A stretch of DNA of 64,000 nt. It comes from Sphingosinicella soli. GTDB taxonomy: Bacteria > Pseudomonadota > Alphaproteobacteria > Sphingomonadales > Sphingomonadaceae. Numbering within the stretch: position 1 is the first letter of the stretch; every line of letters starts with the position of its first letter. Made by a program: the position numbers and the translations under genes. Below are positions 26,516 through 35,602 of the stretch, one piece after another. Where the stretch lies: positions 1-64,000 of the forward strand of contig NZ_JACHNZ010000018.1 in assembly GCF_014199685.1 (NCBI RefSeq), given 5' to 3'. The notes below the pieces were generated by a model that ran no database searches, had not been told where the DNA came from, and was given only the letters and a program-made list of their open reading frames with translations.

Positions 26516-26535
26516 ACATAAAGAGTTCTTTATAT
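26516..26535. promoter_or_regulatory. Dyad upstream of ahcY, possible SahR-type operator
   Basis: ACATAAAGAGTTCTTTATAT is a near-perfect palindrome (perfect from 26518 to 26533: ATAAAGA-GT-TCTTTAT) about 100 bp before the ahcY ATG. ArsR-family SahR/SamR regulators of methionine-cycle genes in Proteobacteria are known to use palindromes at this location. The match to a specific motif is from memory and should be treated as inference. Confidence 0.55.
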
Positions 26536-26634
26536 TCTCTCTTGCCTTGTTCCGGCGCCTCCCGTAACTCCGCCTGAATATCCGCGCGGCGACCCGCGCG
26601 CCCACTGACTGGATCAGGGACAGGAAACGAGACT

Positions 26635-28023
26635 ATGGCGCAGGATTATATCGTCCGGGACATCAGCCTTGCCGATTGGGGCCGCCGCGAGCTTCAGATC
26701 GCGGAAACCGAAATGCCCGGCCTCATGTCGCTGCGCGCGGAATATGGCGCCGCCCAGCCCCTGAAGGGTGCGCGCATCACGGGTTCGCTGCACATGACGA
26801 TCCAGACCGCGGCGCTGATCGAGACGCTGACGGCGCTCGGCGCCGAGGTGCGCTGGGCTTCGTGCAACATCTATTCGACACAGGATCATGCCGCTGCCGC
26901 CATTGCCGCGCAGGGCATCCCCGTGTTTGCGGTGAAGGGCGAGACGCTCGCCGAATACTGGGATTACATCGATCTCACCTTCCAGTGGCCGGGCGAGCCC
27001 GCCAACATGATTCTCGATGATGGCGGCGACGCCACCATGTTCATCCTCTGGGGCGCGCGGCTTGAGGCGGGCGAAAGCCTGCCCGCGCCGACCAACGAGG
27101 AGGAAGAGGAATTCCAGCGCGTCGTGAAGGCGCGCGCCGCCGCCTCGCCGGGCTTCTTCACGAAGACGCTGAAAAGCCTTCGCGGTGTCTCCGAGGAAAC
27201 GACGACGGGCGTTCACCGCCTCTACGAGCTGGCGAAGGCGGGCAAGCTGCCGTTCCCGGCGTTCAATGTGAACGACAGCGTCACCAAGTCGAAGTTCGAC
27301 AACAAGTACGGCTGCAAGGAAAGCCTCGTCGACGGCATCCGCCGCGGCACCGACGTGATGATGGCGGGCAAGGTCGCTGTCGTCGCGGGCTACGGCGACG
27401 TCGGCAAGGGGTCGGCCGCCTCGCTGCGCGGCGCGGGCGCGCGCGTGATGGTGACGGAGATCGATCCGATCTGCGCGCTGCAGGCGGCGATGGACGGTTT
27501 CCAGGTCGTCACGATGGAGACGGCGGCGCCGATCGCAGACATCTTCGTGACCGCGACCGGCAACAAGGACGTCATCACGATCGATCACATGCGCGCCATG
27601 AAAGACATGGCGATCGTGGGCAACATCGGCCACTTCGACAACGAGATCCAGGTCGGCGCGCTCAAGAATCTCAAGTGGACCGAGGTGAAGCCGCAGGTCG
27701 ACCTGATCGAATTCCCGGACGCCAAGCGCATCATCCTGCTGTCGCAGGGCCGCCTGCTCAACCTCGGCAACGCCACCGGCCACCCGAGCTTCGTGATGTC
27801 GGCGAGCTTTTCCAACCAGGTGCTGGCGCAGATCGAGCTGTTCACGCGCGGCGGCGACTACAAGAACGAAGTGTACGTGCTCCCCAAGCACCTCGACGAG
27901 AAGGTCGCGGCGCTGCACCTCGAAAAGCTCGGGGTGGAGCTTACGACGCTTTCCGCCGAGCAGTCGTCTTACCTCGGTATCGATGCCGCCGGCCCGTTCA
28001 AGACGGATCAGTACCGCTACTGA
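26635..28023 (+). CDS. ahcY: S-adenosylhomocysteine hydrolase
   Basis: AhcY splits SAH into adenosine and homocysteine, relieving product inhibition of methyltransferases. The 462-residue protein has the substrate site [16 protein letters not shown], the NAD-binding [17 protein letters not shown] and the C-terminal TDQYRY end typical of the long bacterial form. GACAGGAAACGAG precedes the ATG. It heads the conserved block that continues with divL, tsaE, amgK, murU, addB, addA and trxA. An upstream dyad may give regulation by SAH or SAM levels. Confidence 0.98.
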   Translation: MAQDYIVRDISLADWGRRELQIAETEMPGLMSLRAEYGAAQPLKGARITGSLHMTIQTAALIETLTALGAEVRWASCNIYSTQDHAAAAIAAQGIPVFAVKGETLAEYWDYIDLTFQWPGEPANMILDDGGDATMFILWGARLEAGESLPAPTNEEEEEFQRVVKARAAASPGFFTKTLKSLRGVSEETTTGVHRLYELAKAGKLPFPAFNVNDSVTKSKFDNKYGCKESLVDGIRRGTDVMMAGKVAVVAGYGDVGKGSAASLRGAGARVMVTEIDPICALQAAMDGFQVVTMETAAPIADIFVTATGNKDVITIDHMRAMKDMAIVGNIGHFDNEIQVGALKNLKWTEVKPQVDLIEFPDAKRIILLSQGRLLNLGNATGHPSFVMSASFSNQVLAQIELFTRGGDYKNEVYVLPKHLDEKVAALHLEKLGVELTTLSAEQSSYLGIDAAGPFKTDQYRY

Positions 28024-28074
28024 CGCGATCAACAGGGATTCAATCCTGCGGCGACTGCGTCTAAGGTCGTCGCC

Positions 28075-30513
28075 GTGACGCTTCGCCCATACGCCCTTCC
28101 AGCGCTTCTGCTGATGCTGCCCGCAGCGCCAGCGTCGGCGGCGGTGTCGCTGATGCAGCGCGGCTGGCCGGTGACGGCGACGGCGATCATCGGTGCGGCG
28201 TGGCTCGCCTTTGCGGTGTGGGCGGTGATTCGCTCGGCGCGCGCGCGCGTGCAGGCGGAAATGGCGAAGGAGTGGGGCCTGCGTCTGCGCGGTCTCCTCA
28301 CCACCACGCCGGGTGCCTATCTCGTTGTCGGCGAGGACGGCGCGGCATCGTGTTCGGACGGTCTCCGCTCGTGGCTCGGGCTCGACCGCAAGGTGGCGCG
28401 GCTGGAGGATCTGCTCGGCACCGGCGAAAGCGGCCTCTCGCCGGATGATTATTCGGCACTCAGCGCGGCGATCCAGGCGCTTGCCATTTCGGGCGCGCCG
28501 TTCCGCATTTCCGTTTCGGTGATCGGCGACCGGGTGCTCACCGCGGAAGGCAAGGCCGCGCCGCCTCAGCTTGCGGGCGATCACGGCATCGTCGTCTGGT
28601 TTTCGGATTCGAGCGGCGCGTATCGCAGAACGGAGGCGCTGGAAGCGGACCGCGACGGACTTCGCGCCACGCTCGACGCGTCGATGGCGGTGATCGACGC
28701 TGCGCCCGTCCCGATCTGGAGGCGCGGTCCCGATCAGCGGCTCGTTCAAGTGAACCGTGCCTATGCCCACGCAGTCGAGGCGGATAGCCCGGCGGCTGCC
28801 GTTCGGCTGGGCATCGAGCTTGTCTCCAACCCGCTTTCCGCAACGCCGCAATCGGCAGCGCGCATGGCGCTTGCAACGGGCGTGCCGCAGGTGCGCGAGG
28901 AACCGGCGATCGTCGGCGGCGAGCGGCGCATGATGAGGATCATCGACAAGGCGCTCGAGAACGGGGAGGTCGCGGGCTACGCGATCGACGTCAGCGAGCG
29001 CGACGAGGCGGTGAGCAAACTGGAACGCTTCGTCGCCGCGCAGACGGCGACCTTCGATCGCCTGTCCGCTGGTGTTGCCCGCTTCGGCGCGGACCGGGCG
29101 CTCGTGTTCTGGAACACGGCGTTCGCGGCGCTGTTCCGCCTCGACGCGCCGTTTCTCGATGAAGGCCCCGAGTTCGACCGTCTGTTCGAGCGGATGCAGG
29201 AGCAGCACCGTCTTCCTGAACAGCGTGATTTTCCAAGCTGGCGGCGTGCGCGCCGCGCCTGGTTCACCAGCCAGATGGATAATGCCGAGGAAACGTGGGT
29301 TCTGCCCGATTCGGCGGTGCTCCGCGTCATCGCGCAGCCGAGCCCGGACGGCGGGCTGCTGCTGATCTTCGAGGACCGCTCCGAGCAGCTTCGCCTCGCC
29401 AGCTCGCGCGATACGCTGCTGCGCGTGCAGGAGGCGACGCTCAATAACCTGCACGAAGCGGTCGCCGTGTTCGCAGCGGACGGCCGCGTGCAGCTCTACA
29501 ACAGCGTCTTCGCCGATCTCTGGAACATCGACGAGGGCCACCTCGCGGCGAAACCCCACGTCGACGAGCTTGCCGATCCGGCGGCGCCGCCGCGCGAGCA
29601 GCACGCGTATTTCGGCCTGCTGCGCGATCTCATCCAGGTGTCCACGATGGGGCGTCAGGCCAAGGGGGGGCGTGTCGATTTCATCGGCGCGCGCGTGCTA
29701 CAGTATGCGGCGGTGCCGCTGCCGGACGGCAACGCGCTCATCACCTTCCTCGACATCACCGATTCAACGCGCATCGAAAACGCGCTGCGCGAACGCAACG
29801 AGGCGCTGGAAGCGGCGGACCGGCAGAAGTCGGCGTTCGTCGAGAACATGTCCTATGAACTGCGCACGCCGCTCACGGCGATCAGCGGTTTTGCCGAGAT
29901 GCTGGCGCAGGGCTATGTGGGTGATCTGTCGCCGAAGCAGGAAGACTATGTCCGCTCGATCCTGATCTCGTCGGACCGGCTTCAGCTTCTCATCAACGAT
30001 ATTCTGGACCTTGCCGTCACCGAGGCGGGCGCGCTTGCGCTCGATATCCGCGCGGTGGGGGTGGCGGAACTTGTGGAAAGTGTCGCCACGATGACGCGCG
30101 GTTTCGCTGTGGATCGCGGCCTCGCATTCGAAGCGAACGTGCCGCCCGAAACCGGCGTCATCGACGGCGACCCCGTGCGCCTGAAGCAGGCGCTGTTCAA
30201 TCTCGTGAACAACGCGATCCGTTTCACGCCGTCGGGGGGCCGCGTGGGCGTCTATGTCGAAAGCTTGCCGGGCAATATCGTGATCCATGTCAGCGACAAC
30301 GGCATCGGCATCCCCGGCGACGAGCAGGAACTTGTCTTCGATCGCTTCCGCAAGGGATCGAACGCGACCGCCAGCCAGGGCGTCGGCCTCGGCCTGTCGC
30401 TGGTGCGCGACGTCATCGATCTGCACGGCGGCCGCGTCGTCCTCGATTCGCGGCTCGGCGAGGGCACGACGGTCAGCCTGCATATTCCGCGATGCCACGG
30501 AGACCGCGCGTGA
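28075..30513 (+). CDS. divL: DivL-type cell-cycle pseudo-histidine kinase
   Basis: The 812-residue protein has two N-terminal hydrophobic segments (about 5-22 and 33-52), several PAS-like domains (about 70-560), a HisKA-like helix and a HATPase domain with NLVNNAIRFTPSGG, SDNGIGIP and GVGLGLSLVRD. The H-box reads NMSYELRTPLTAI: Tyr594 replaces the phospho-acceptor histidine. This substitution, together with the position after ahcY and before tsaE, marks it as DivL. In Caulobacter DivL is polarly localised and controls the CckA-CtrA pathway. The start is GTG. The stop overlaps tsaE. Confidence 0.9.
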   Translation: MTLRPYALPALLLMLPAAPASAAVSLMQRGWPVTATAIIGAAWLAFAVWAVIRSARARVQAEMAKEWGLRLRGLLTTTPGAYLVVGEDGAASCSDGLRSWLGLDRKVARLEDLLGTGESGLSPDDYSALSAAIQALAISGAPFRISVSVIGDRVLTAEGKAAPPQLAGDHGIVVWFSDSSGAYRRTEALEADRDGLRATLDASMAVIDAAPVPIWRRGPDQRLVQVNRAYAHAVEADSPAAAVRLGIELVSNPLSATPQSAARMALATGVPQVREEPAIVGGERRMMRIIDKALENGEVAGYAIDVSERDEAVSKLERFVAAQTATFDRLSAGVARFGADRALVFWNTAFAALFRLDAPFLDEGPEFDRLFERMQEQHRLPEQRDFPSWRRARRAWFTSQMDNAEETWVLPDSAVLRVIAQPSPDGGLLLIFEDRSEQLRLASSRDTLLRVQEATLNNLHEAVAVFAADGRVQLYNSVFADLWNIDEGHLAAKPHVDELADPAAPPREQHAYFGLLRDLIQVSTMGRQAKGGRVDFIGARVLQYAAVPLPDGNALITFLDITDSTRIENALRERNEALEAADRQKSAFVENMSYELRTPLTAISGFAEMLAQGYVGDLSPKQEDYVRSILISSDRLQLLINDILDLAVTEAGALALDIRAVGVAELVESVATMTRGFAVDRGLAFEANVPPETGVIDGDPVRLKQALFNLVNNAIRFTPSGGRVGVYVESLPGNIVIHVSDNGIGIPGDEQELVFDRFRKGSNATASQGVGLGLSLVRDVIDLHGGRVVLDSRLGEGTTVSLHIPRCHGDRA

Positions 30514-30950
30514 TCGTGCTGGCCGACGAAGCGGCGACGACCGCCTTCGGCCACCGCCTCGCCCAGCGTCTCGCGCCCGGCGACGTGGTGCTGCTGTCGG
30601 GCGATCTCGGCGCAGGAAAAACGGCGCTCGCGCGCGGCATGCTTGCCGGCCTCGACCATGTGGGCGAAGTGCCGAGCCCCACCTTCACGCTCGTGCAGAG
30701 CTACGAGGTGCCGGGCGTGCGCCTCCCCGTCTGGCATGTCGATCTCTACCGCCTGAGCAATCCCGATGAGGTGGATGAACTCGGGCTCGACGAGATTCTT
30801 GCCGACGGTACGCTCATCATCGAATGGCCGGAACGCACGCAGGCGCGCTGGCCCGATGCGCTGCATCTGACGCTCACCGATACCGGCGAAGGCAGCCGCC
30901 GCTTGACAGCGCATGTGCCGCCCGCTTGGGAAGCGCGATGGCCGATCTGA
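30510..30950 (+). CDS. tsaE: tRNA t6A biosynthesis ATPase TsaE
   Basis: TsaE is the small P-loop ATPase of the TsaB-TsaD-TsaE complex that makes threonylcarbamoyladenosine-37 in tRNA. The 146-residue protein has Walker A SGDLGAGKTALARG, the switch SPTFTLVQSY, VWHVDLYRL and LIIEWPER. GTG at 30510 is chosen because it overlaps the divL stop (GTGA) and has GGAGA 7 bases upstream; an in-frame ATG at 30492 inside divL has no such site. MtaB at 2436 modifies the product nucleoside further. Confidence 0.94.
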   Translation: MIVLADEAATTAFGHRLAQRLAPGDVVLLSGDLGAGKTALARGMLAGLDHVGEVPSPTFTLVQSYEVPGVRLPVWHVDLYRLSNPDEVDELGLDEILADGTLIIEWPERTQARWPDALHLTLTDTGEGSRRLTAHVPPAWEARWPI

Positions 30951-31954
30951 ACTTGCCCGCCGGGGCGAAACCTTTCCTTGAGGCGCACGGATGGGGCGGG
31001 GCGGAAATCGCGCCGCTCGCCGGGGACGCGTCCTTCCGCCGCTATTTCCGCGTGCGCGACGGCGATCGCCGCGCCGTGCTGATGGATGCGCCGCCGCCCA
31101 ACGAGAACTGCGCTGCGTTCGTCGCGATCGACGCGTATCTCGCCGCGCGCGGCATCAGCGTGCCGCAGGTGTTCGCCTCGGACACGGCGCAGGGCCTCGC
31201 GCTTCTCGAAGACCTCGGCGATTCGATGTTCGTGCGCGCCATCGACGGCGGCGCCGACGAGGCGGAACTCTACCGTGCGGCGACCGACGTGCTCGCGCAT
31301 CTTCATGCCGATCCGATGGTGGAGACGGTAGGCGGTCATGCGGTCGGCCCTTATGCCGAAGAGCGCATGGCGCGCGAGGTCGCGCTGGTGCTGGATTGGC
31401 ACTGGCCGGAACTGAAGGGCGGCGCGGCGGACGATGCCCTGCGCGCGTCCTACGCGGCGGCATGGGCGGCGGTGTGGCCGCTGGCGCGTGCGCACGACGA
31501 CCGGCTGGTCCAGCTCGATTATCATTCGCCGAACCTGATGTGGCTGCCGGAGCGCGGCGGCCTTGCCCGCGTCGGCGTGCTCGATTTTCAGGATGCGATG
31601 CGTGGTCCCGCCGCGTACGATCTCGTCTCGCTGATCCAGGATCCCCGCCGCGACGTGCCGCCCGCGCTGGAGCCCGCGCTGATCGATCGCTATCTCGCCG
31701 CGTGCCCGGCGTTTGACCGCGAGGCCTTCGCGGCAAGCTACGCGGTGCTCGGCGCGCAGCGCGCGGCGCGAATTCTCGGCGTGTTCGTGCGGCTGTGGCG
31801 GCGCGACGGCAAGCCTGGGTATCTCAAGCACATCCCGCGCGTGTGGTCGCTGCTCGACCGCAACCTCGCGCACCCCGCGCTCGCGCCCGTCGCGCAGTGG
31901 TTCGACGCGAATCTGCCGCCCTCGGTGCGCCGCGATTTCACGGGCGCGGCATGA
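30938..31954 (+). CDS. amgK: N-acetylmuramate/N-acetylglucosamine kinase AmgK (APH family)
   Basis: The 338-residue aminoglycoside-phosphotransferase-fold kinase has LAGDASFRRYFRV at the N-terminus, the catalytic loop LVQLDYHSPNLMWL and metal-binding VGVLDFQDAMRGPAAYDL. AmgK phosphorylates the anomeric carbon of MurNAc and GlcNAc in peptidoglycan recycling. The assignment rests on fold plus immediate pairing with murU. It overlaps tsaE by 13 bases and murU by ATGA. Confidence 0.88.
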   Translation: MADLNLPAGAKPFLEAHGWGGAEIAPLAGDASFRRYFRVRDGDRRAVLMDAPPPNENCAAFVAIDAYLAARGISVPQVFASDTAQGLALLEDLGDSMFVRAIDGGADEAELYRAATDVLAHLHADPMVETVGGHAVGPYAEERMAREVALVLDWHWPELKGGAADDALRASYAAAWAAVWPLARAHDDRLVQLDYHSPNLMWLPERGGLARVGVLDFQDAMRGPAAYDLVSLIQDPRRDVPPALEPALIDRYLAACPAFDREAFAASYAVLGAQRAARILGVFVRLWRRDGKPGYLKHIPRVWSLLDRNLAHPALAPVAQWFDANLPPSVRRDFTGAA

Positions 31955-32712
31955 AAACGCACCGCGCGCCTCTGTCGCTCCGGCCCAATCCGGAGGGTCC
32001 GCTGCCTGCCGCCGCGATGGTGCTCGCCGCCGGGCTCGGCAAGCGGATGCGTCCGCTCACCGCGACGCGCCCCAAGCCGCTCGTGCGCGTGCAGGGCAAG
32101 ACCCTGCTCGACCACGCGCTCGACAACCTCCGCGCCTCCGGCGTGCGACGCGTCGTCGTCAACGTCCACTATCTCGCCGGGCAGGTGGAGGCGCACCTCG
32201 CGCGCAATGCCGCCGATCTCGATGTCGCGGTTTCAAACGAGCGCGATGCGCTGCTCGAAACCGGCGGCGGTGTCGCGAAGGCGCTGCCGCTGATCGGCGC
32301 CGACCCGTTCTTCGTCGTGAACAGCGACAATATGTGGGTGGACGGGCCGATCGATGCGCTGCGGCAGATGGCGCGGCGCTGGAACCCCGACATCATGGAT
32401 GCGCTGCTGCTCGTCGTCCCGCTCGCCCGCGCGCACGGCTATGAAGGGCGCGGCGATTTCCACATGACGGGCGAGGGCCTGCTTTCCCGGCGTCGCGGCG
32501 CGCGTGTGGCGCCGTTCGTGTTTTCGGGCGTGCAGCTGCTGAAAGCCTCGCTGTTCGATGATGTGCCCGAAGGCGCCTTCTCGCTCAATCTCATCTACGA
32601 CCGGCTCATTGAAAGCGGGCGTCTCTACGGCATCGCGCACACCGGCCAGTGGTTCCACGTCGGCACGCCGGAGGCCGTGAAGGAGACGGAGGCGCTGCTC
32701 GGCAATGGCTGA
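31951..32712 (+). CDS. murU: MurNAc-1-phosphate uridylyltransferase MurU
   Basis: MurU converts MurNAc-1-P to UDP-MurNAc, feeding recycled cell-wall sugar back to synthesis and bypassing the fosfomycin target MurA. The 253-residue nucleotidyltransferase has the signature AMVLAAGLGKRMRPLTATRP with KPLV following, the metal-binding FVVNSDNMW and the C-terminal QWFHVGTPEAV. An N-terminal extension of about 20 residues precedes the signature. ATGA overlaps link it to amgK, and addB begins inside its last codons. Confidence 0.9.
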   Translation: MKTHRAPLSLRPNPEGPLPAAAMVLAAGLGKRMRPLTATRPKPLVRVQGKTLLDHALDNLRASGVRRVVVNVHYLAGQVEAHLARNAADLDVAVSNERDALLETGGGVAKALPLIGADPFFVVNSDNMWVDGPIDALRQMARRWNPDIMDALLLVVPLARAHGYEGRGDFHMTGEGLLSRRRGARVAPFVFSGVQLLKASLFDDVPEGAFSLNLIYDRLIESGRLYGIAHTGQWFHVGTPEAVKETEALLGNG

Positions 32713-35602
32713 GCGCAAGGCCGTCTTCACGATCCCGGCGCACCGCGCCTTCGCCGATGCGCTCGCGGCAGGGATGCTCGGCCGCATCGGCAAGGACGAT
32801 CTTCCCCGCGCGCTCCTCCTCCTCCCCAATCGCCGCGCCGTGCGCGCAGTGACCGAAGCCTTCGTGCGCGCTTCGGGCGGCGCGCTGCTGCTGCCCCGGA
32901 TGCTGCCGATCGGCGACGTCGGCGAAAACGAAGCGCTCGGCCTCTTTGACGAGGCGATGGCGCTGGAGGCCGACGTTCAGCCCGCGATTGCGGCGTTTGA
33001 ACGCCGGATGCTGCTGATGCCGCTCGTCCATCGCTGGCAGCAGCTCAGCGGCCGCGCGCGCAGCAGTGTCGAAACGCTGCGCCTCGCCGATGCGCTCGCG
33101 CGGACGCTCGATCAGCTTCAGCTTGAAGGTATCGAACCTGCACGCCTGCACGAGACCATGGCCGAGCTTGGCGCGCACTGGGAAGCGACGCTGAATTTCC
33201 TGGAGGTGGTGGTGACGGCATGGCCGCCGCAGCTTGCCGCGCGGGGGCTGATGGACCGCGTGGCGCGGCGACAGATGCTGCTTGGCGCCATCGCCCGCCG
33301 CTGGCGCGCGTCCCCGCCCGCGCGCCCGATCGTGGCGGCGGGCATGGCGAGCGCCGATCCGGCGGTGGCCGATGTGCTCGCCGTCGTCGCGGGCCTGCCG
33401 CGCGGCGCGGTCGTGCTGCCCGGTCTCGATCTCCAGACCCCGGACTGGGACGACATTCGCGGCTTTCCGGCGCACCCCCAATGCGGCCTTCTGCATCTTC
33501 TGGAGGCGATGAGCATCGCGCGCGACGAGGTGCGCGTGTGGGAGGGGACGAGCGCGCTCGACGGACCGGAGGCGCGCGCCGGGGCGATCGGCGCGGCGCT
33601 CTCGCTTGCGGGCAGCACGGCGCACTGGCCGCCCGCCGGTCCGCTCGCCGACCTGCGCTTCGCCGAAGCGGCGAACCCGGCGGGGGAGGCGGGCATCATC
33701 GCGCTCGCCATGCGCCGCCAGCTCGATACGCCCGGCGCCACCGCCGCGCTCGTCACGCCCGATCGCGGCCTTGCCCGCCGCGTCGCCGCGCAGCTTCGGC
33801 GCTGGGACATCGAAGTGGACGATTCGGCAGGCACGCCGCTTGCCCGCGCGCCTTCGGGCACGCTGCTGCTCGCCGCGCTGGAGGCGGGCGCGCAGCGCTG
33901 CGCGCCCGGCGCACTGCTCGCGCTTCTGAAGCACCCGCTGACCGGGCCGGGTGAGGGAAGGGCGCGCCTCAACTGGCTCGACGATGTCCGCCGCCTCGAT
34001 CTCGCACTGCGCGGCGTGCGGCCCGCAGCGGGCCTGAAAGGCATAAGCGCGCGCGTCAAATCCCCGCCCAAAGGCGCGCTCCCTGAAACCGAACGCAGCC
34101 GGCTTGCGGAATGGTGGAAGGCGCTGCGTCCCCGGCTCGATGCGCTTGAAGCGCTGATGGCGAAGCCGCGCAGGCTCGGCGATTTCGCCGATGGCCTCCG
34201 CGCGTTTGCCGAGGCGATGTCGGAAGGCCGCGTGTGGGAAGGCGCCGCCGGACGCGCGGCGGCCGAGACGATCGCGGAAATGGTGCAGCACGGCGATATG
34301 GGGCTGCGTATCCCGCCCGCCGATCTTCCGGCGCTGCTGGGCGCGATGCTCGGCGATGTCGCCGTGCGGCCGCCCTTCGGCAAGCATCCGCGCCTCGCCA
34401 TCTACGGGCTTCTCGAAGCGCGGTTGCAGCGCGCCGATCTTATGATTCTCGGCGGGCTGAACGAGGGCGTCTGGCCCGGCGGCGATCCCTTCGATCCGTG
34501 GATACCGCCCGCGATCCGCCGCCGCCTCGGCCTGCCCGAAACCGAACGCGCCATCGGGCTTGCCGCGCACGATTTCGTGCTCGCCGCAGCGGCGCCGCAC
34601 GTGCTGCTGACCCGCGCGCGCCGCGACGCCTCGGCGCCCACAGTCGCCTCGCGCTTCTGGCTGCGGCTGCTTGCCTTCGCGGGCGATCACGCGGCGTGGG
34701 AAACAGAGCTTCCGCTGCTTGCCGCCGCGATCGACGCGCGCGGGGCGGTGCCGCCTGCGGAGCGCCCGCGCCCGTCACCGCCCGTTGCCGATCGGCCCAG
34801 GCAGATCAGCGTCACGCAGATCGATCGCCTGCTGATCGACCCCTATAGTTTTTATGCCGAAAAGATGCTGCGCCTGCGCCCGCTCGATCCGCTCGATGCC
34901 GATCTTTCGGCGGCGGAGCGCGGCACCATCGTCCACGCCGTTATCGAAACGCTGATCGCGGCGGGCACGCTGCACGATCCGGCCGGGCGCGCCGCCGCGA
35001 TCGACGCGGCGATCGCCGCACATGCCGACCAGCCGCTCGTCGCCGCGCTGTGGCGCCCGCGCATCGTGCGGATGCTGGACTGGGTGGCGGAACTGATGCG
35101 CGCGCGCGCCGCCGGGGGCTGGGGCGCGGTGCGATCGGAGGTGGAAGGCCGGGTCGAAATCTCCGGCGTCACGCTGAAGGGCAAGGCCGATATCGTGCAG
35201 GCGGGCCCCGAAGGCGTGCTGATCGCCGACTTCAAGACCGGGAAGGTTCCCGGGCAGGCCTCGCTCGCCGACGGATTCGCCTCGCAGCTCGGCCTGCTCG
35301 CATGGCTTGCCGAGGAAGGCGCGCTCGACGGCCCCGCATCGCGCGTCGTCGAGGTTGCCTACTGGAAGCTCTCGGGCGGCAAGGACGCCGGAGAAGAGAA
35401 GACGAGCGCGCGCCACTACAAAAAGGCATGGAGTGATCTCCCCGCCTTCATCGACATCTGCCGCGCCGCATTCCGCGAGGCGGTGAGCGACTATCTCGCG
35501 GGCAGCCGCCCGTTCGAGGCGAAGGTGAAGCCGGAATATGCGGTTCACCTGCAGGACTACGATCACCTCGCGCGGCTCGCCGAATGGTGGGGCCGCAAAT
35601 GA
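32705..35602 (+). CDS. addB: Double-strand break repair protein AddB
   Basis: AddB is the inactivated-helicase/nuclease partner of AddA in the AddAB machine that resects DNA ends and reads Chi-like sites. The 965-residue protein begins with a degenerate helicase region lacking an intact Walker A (LLLPNRRAVRAVTEAF), and ends in a RecB-type nuclease domain with AERGTIVHAVIE and VLIADFKTGKVPG. It holds only three cysteines in all, and the usual iron-sulfur CP motif reads IDPYSFY, so it probably lacks the [4Fe-4S] cluster of Bacillus AddB. It overlaps murU and addA. Confidence 0.93.
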   Translation: MAERKAVFTIPAHRAFADALAAGMLGRIGKDDLPRALLLLPNRRAVRAVTEAFVRASGGALLLPRMLPIGDVGENEALGLFDEAMALEADVQPAIAAFERRMLLMPLVHRWQQLSGRARSSVETLRLADALARTLDQLQLEGIEPARLHETMAELGAHWEATLNFLEVVVTAWPPQLAARGLMDRVARRQMLLGAIARRWRASPPARPIVAAGMASADPAVADVLAVVAGLPRGAVVLPGLDLQTPDWDDIRGFPAHPQCGLLHLLEAMSIARDEVRVWEGTSALDGPEARAGAIGAALSLAGSTAHWPPAGPLADLRFAEAANPAGEAGIIALAMRRQLDTPGATAALVTPDRGLARRVAAQLRRWDIEVDDSAGTPLARAPSGTLLLAALEAGAQRCAPGALLALLKHPLTGPGEGRARLNWLDDVRRLDLALRGVRPAAGLKGISARVKSPPKGALPETERSRLAEWWKALRPRLDALEALMAKPRRLGDFADGLRAFAEAMSEGRVWEGAAGRAAAETIAEMVQHGDMGLRIPPADLPALLGAMLGDVAVRPPFGKHPRLAIYGLLEARLQRADLMILGGLNEGVWPGGDPFDPWIPPAIRRRLGLPETERAIGLAAHDFVLAAAAPHVLLTRARRDASAPTVASRFWLRLLAFAGDHAAWETELPLLAAAIDARGAVPPAERPRPSPPVADRPRQISVTQIDRLLIDPYSFYAEKMLRLRPLDPLDADLSAAERGTIVHAVIETLIAAGTLHDPAGRAAAIDAAIAAHADQPLVAALWRPRIVRMLDWVAELMRARAAGGWGAVRSEVEGRVEISGVTLKGKADIVQAGPEGVLIADFKTGKVPGQASLADGFASQLGLLAWLAEEGALDGPASRVVEVAYWKLSGGKDAGEEKTSARHYKKAWSDLPAFIDICRAAFREAVSDYLAGSRPFEAKVKPEYAVHLQDYDHLARLAEWWGRK

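Noticed and set aside
26534-26634. Possible SAH or SAM riboswitch in the ahcY leader
   Set aside because: Only a 7-bp tetraloop hairpin (26583-26600) is seen; no conserved riboswitch core was recognised. The protein-type dyad is a better explanation.
26614-29604. Very long minus-strand open frame (996 codons) opposite ahcY and divL
   Set aside because: It is rich in Arg/His/Ala, has no recognisable domain and lies opposite two well-supported genes; GC-rich codon bias produces such antisense frames across this window.
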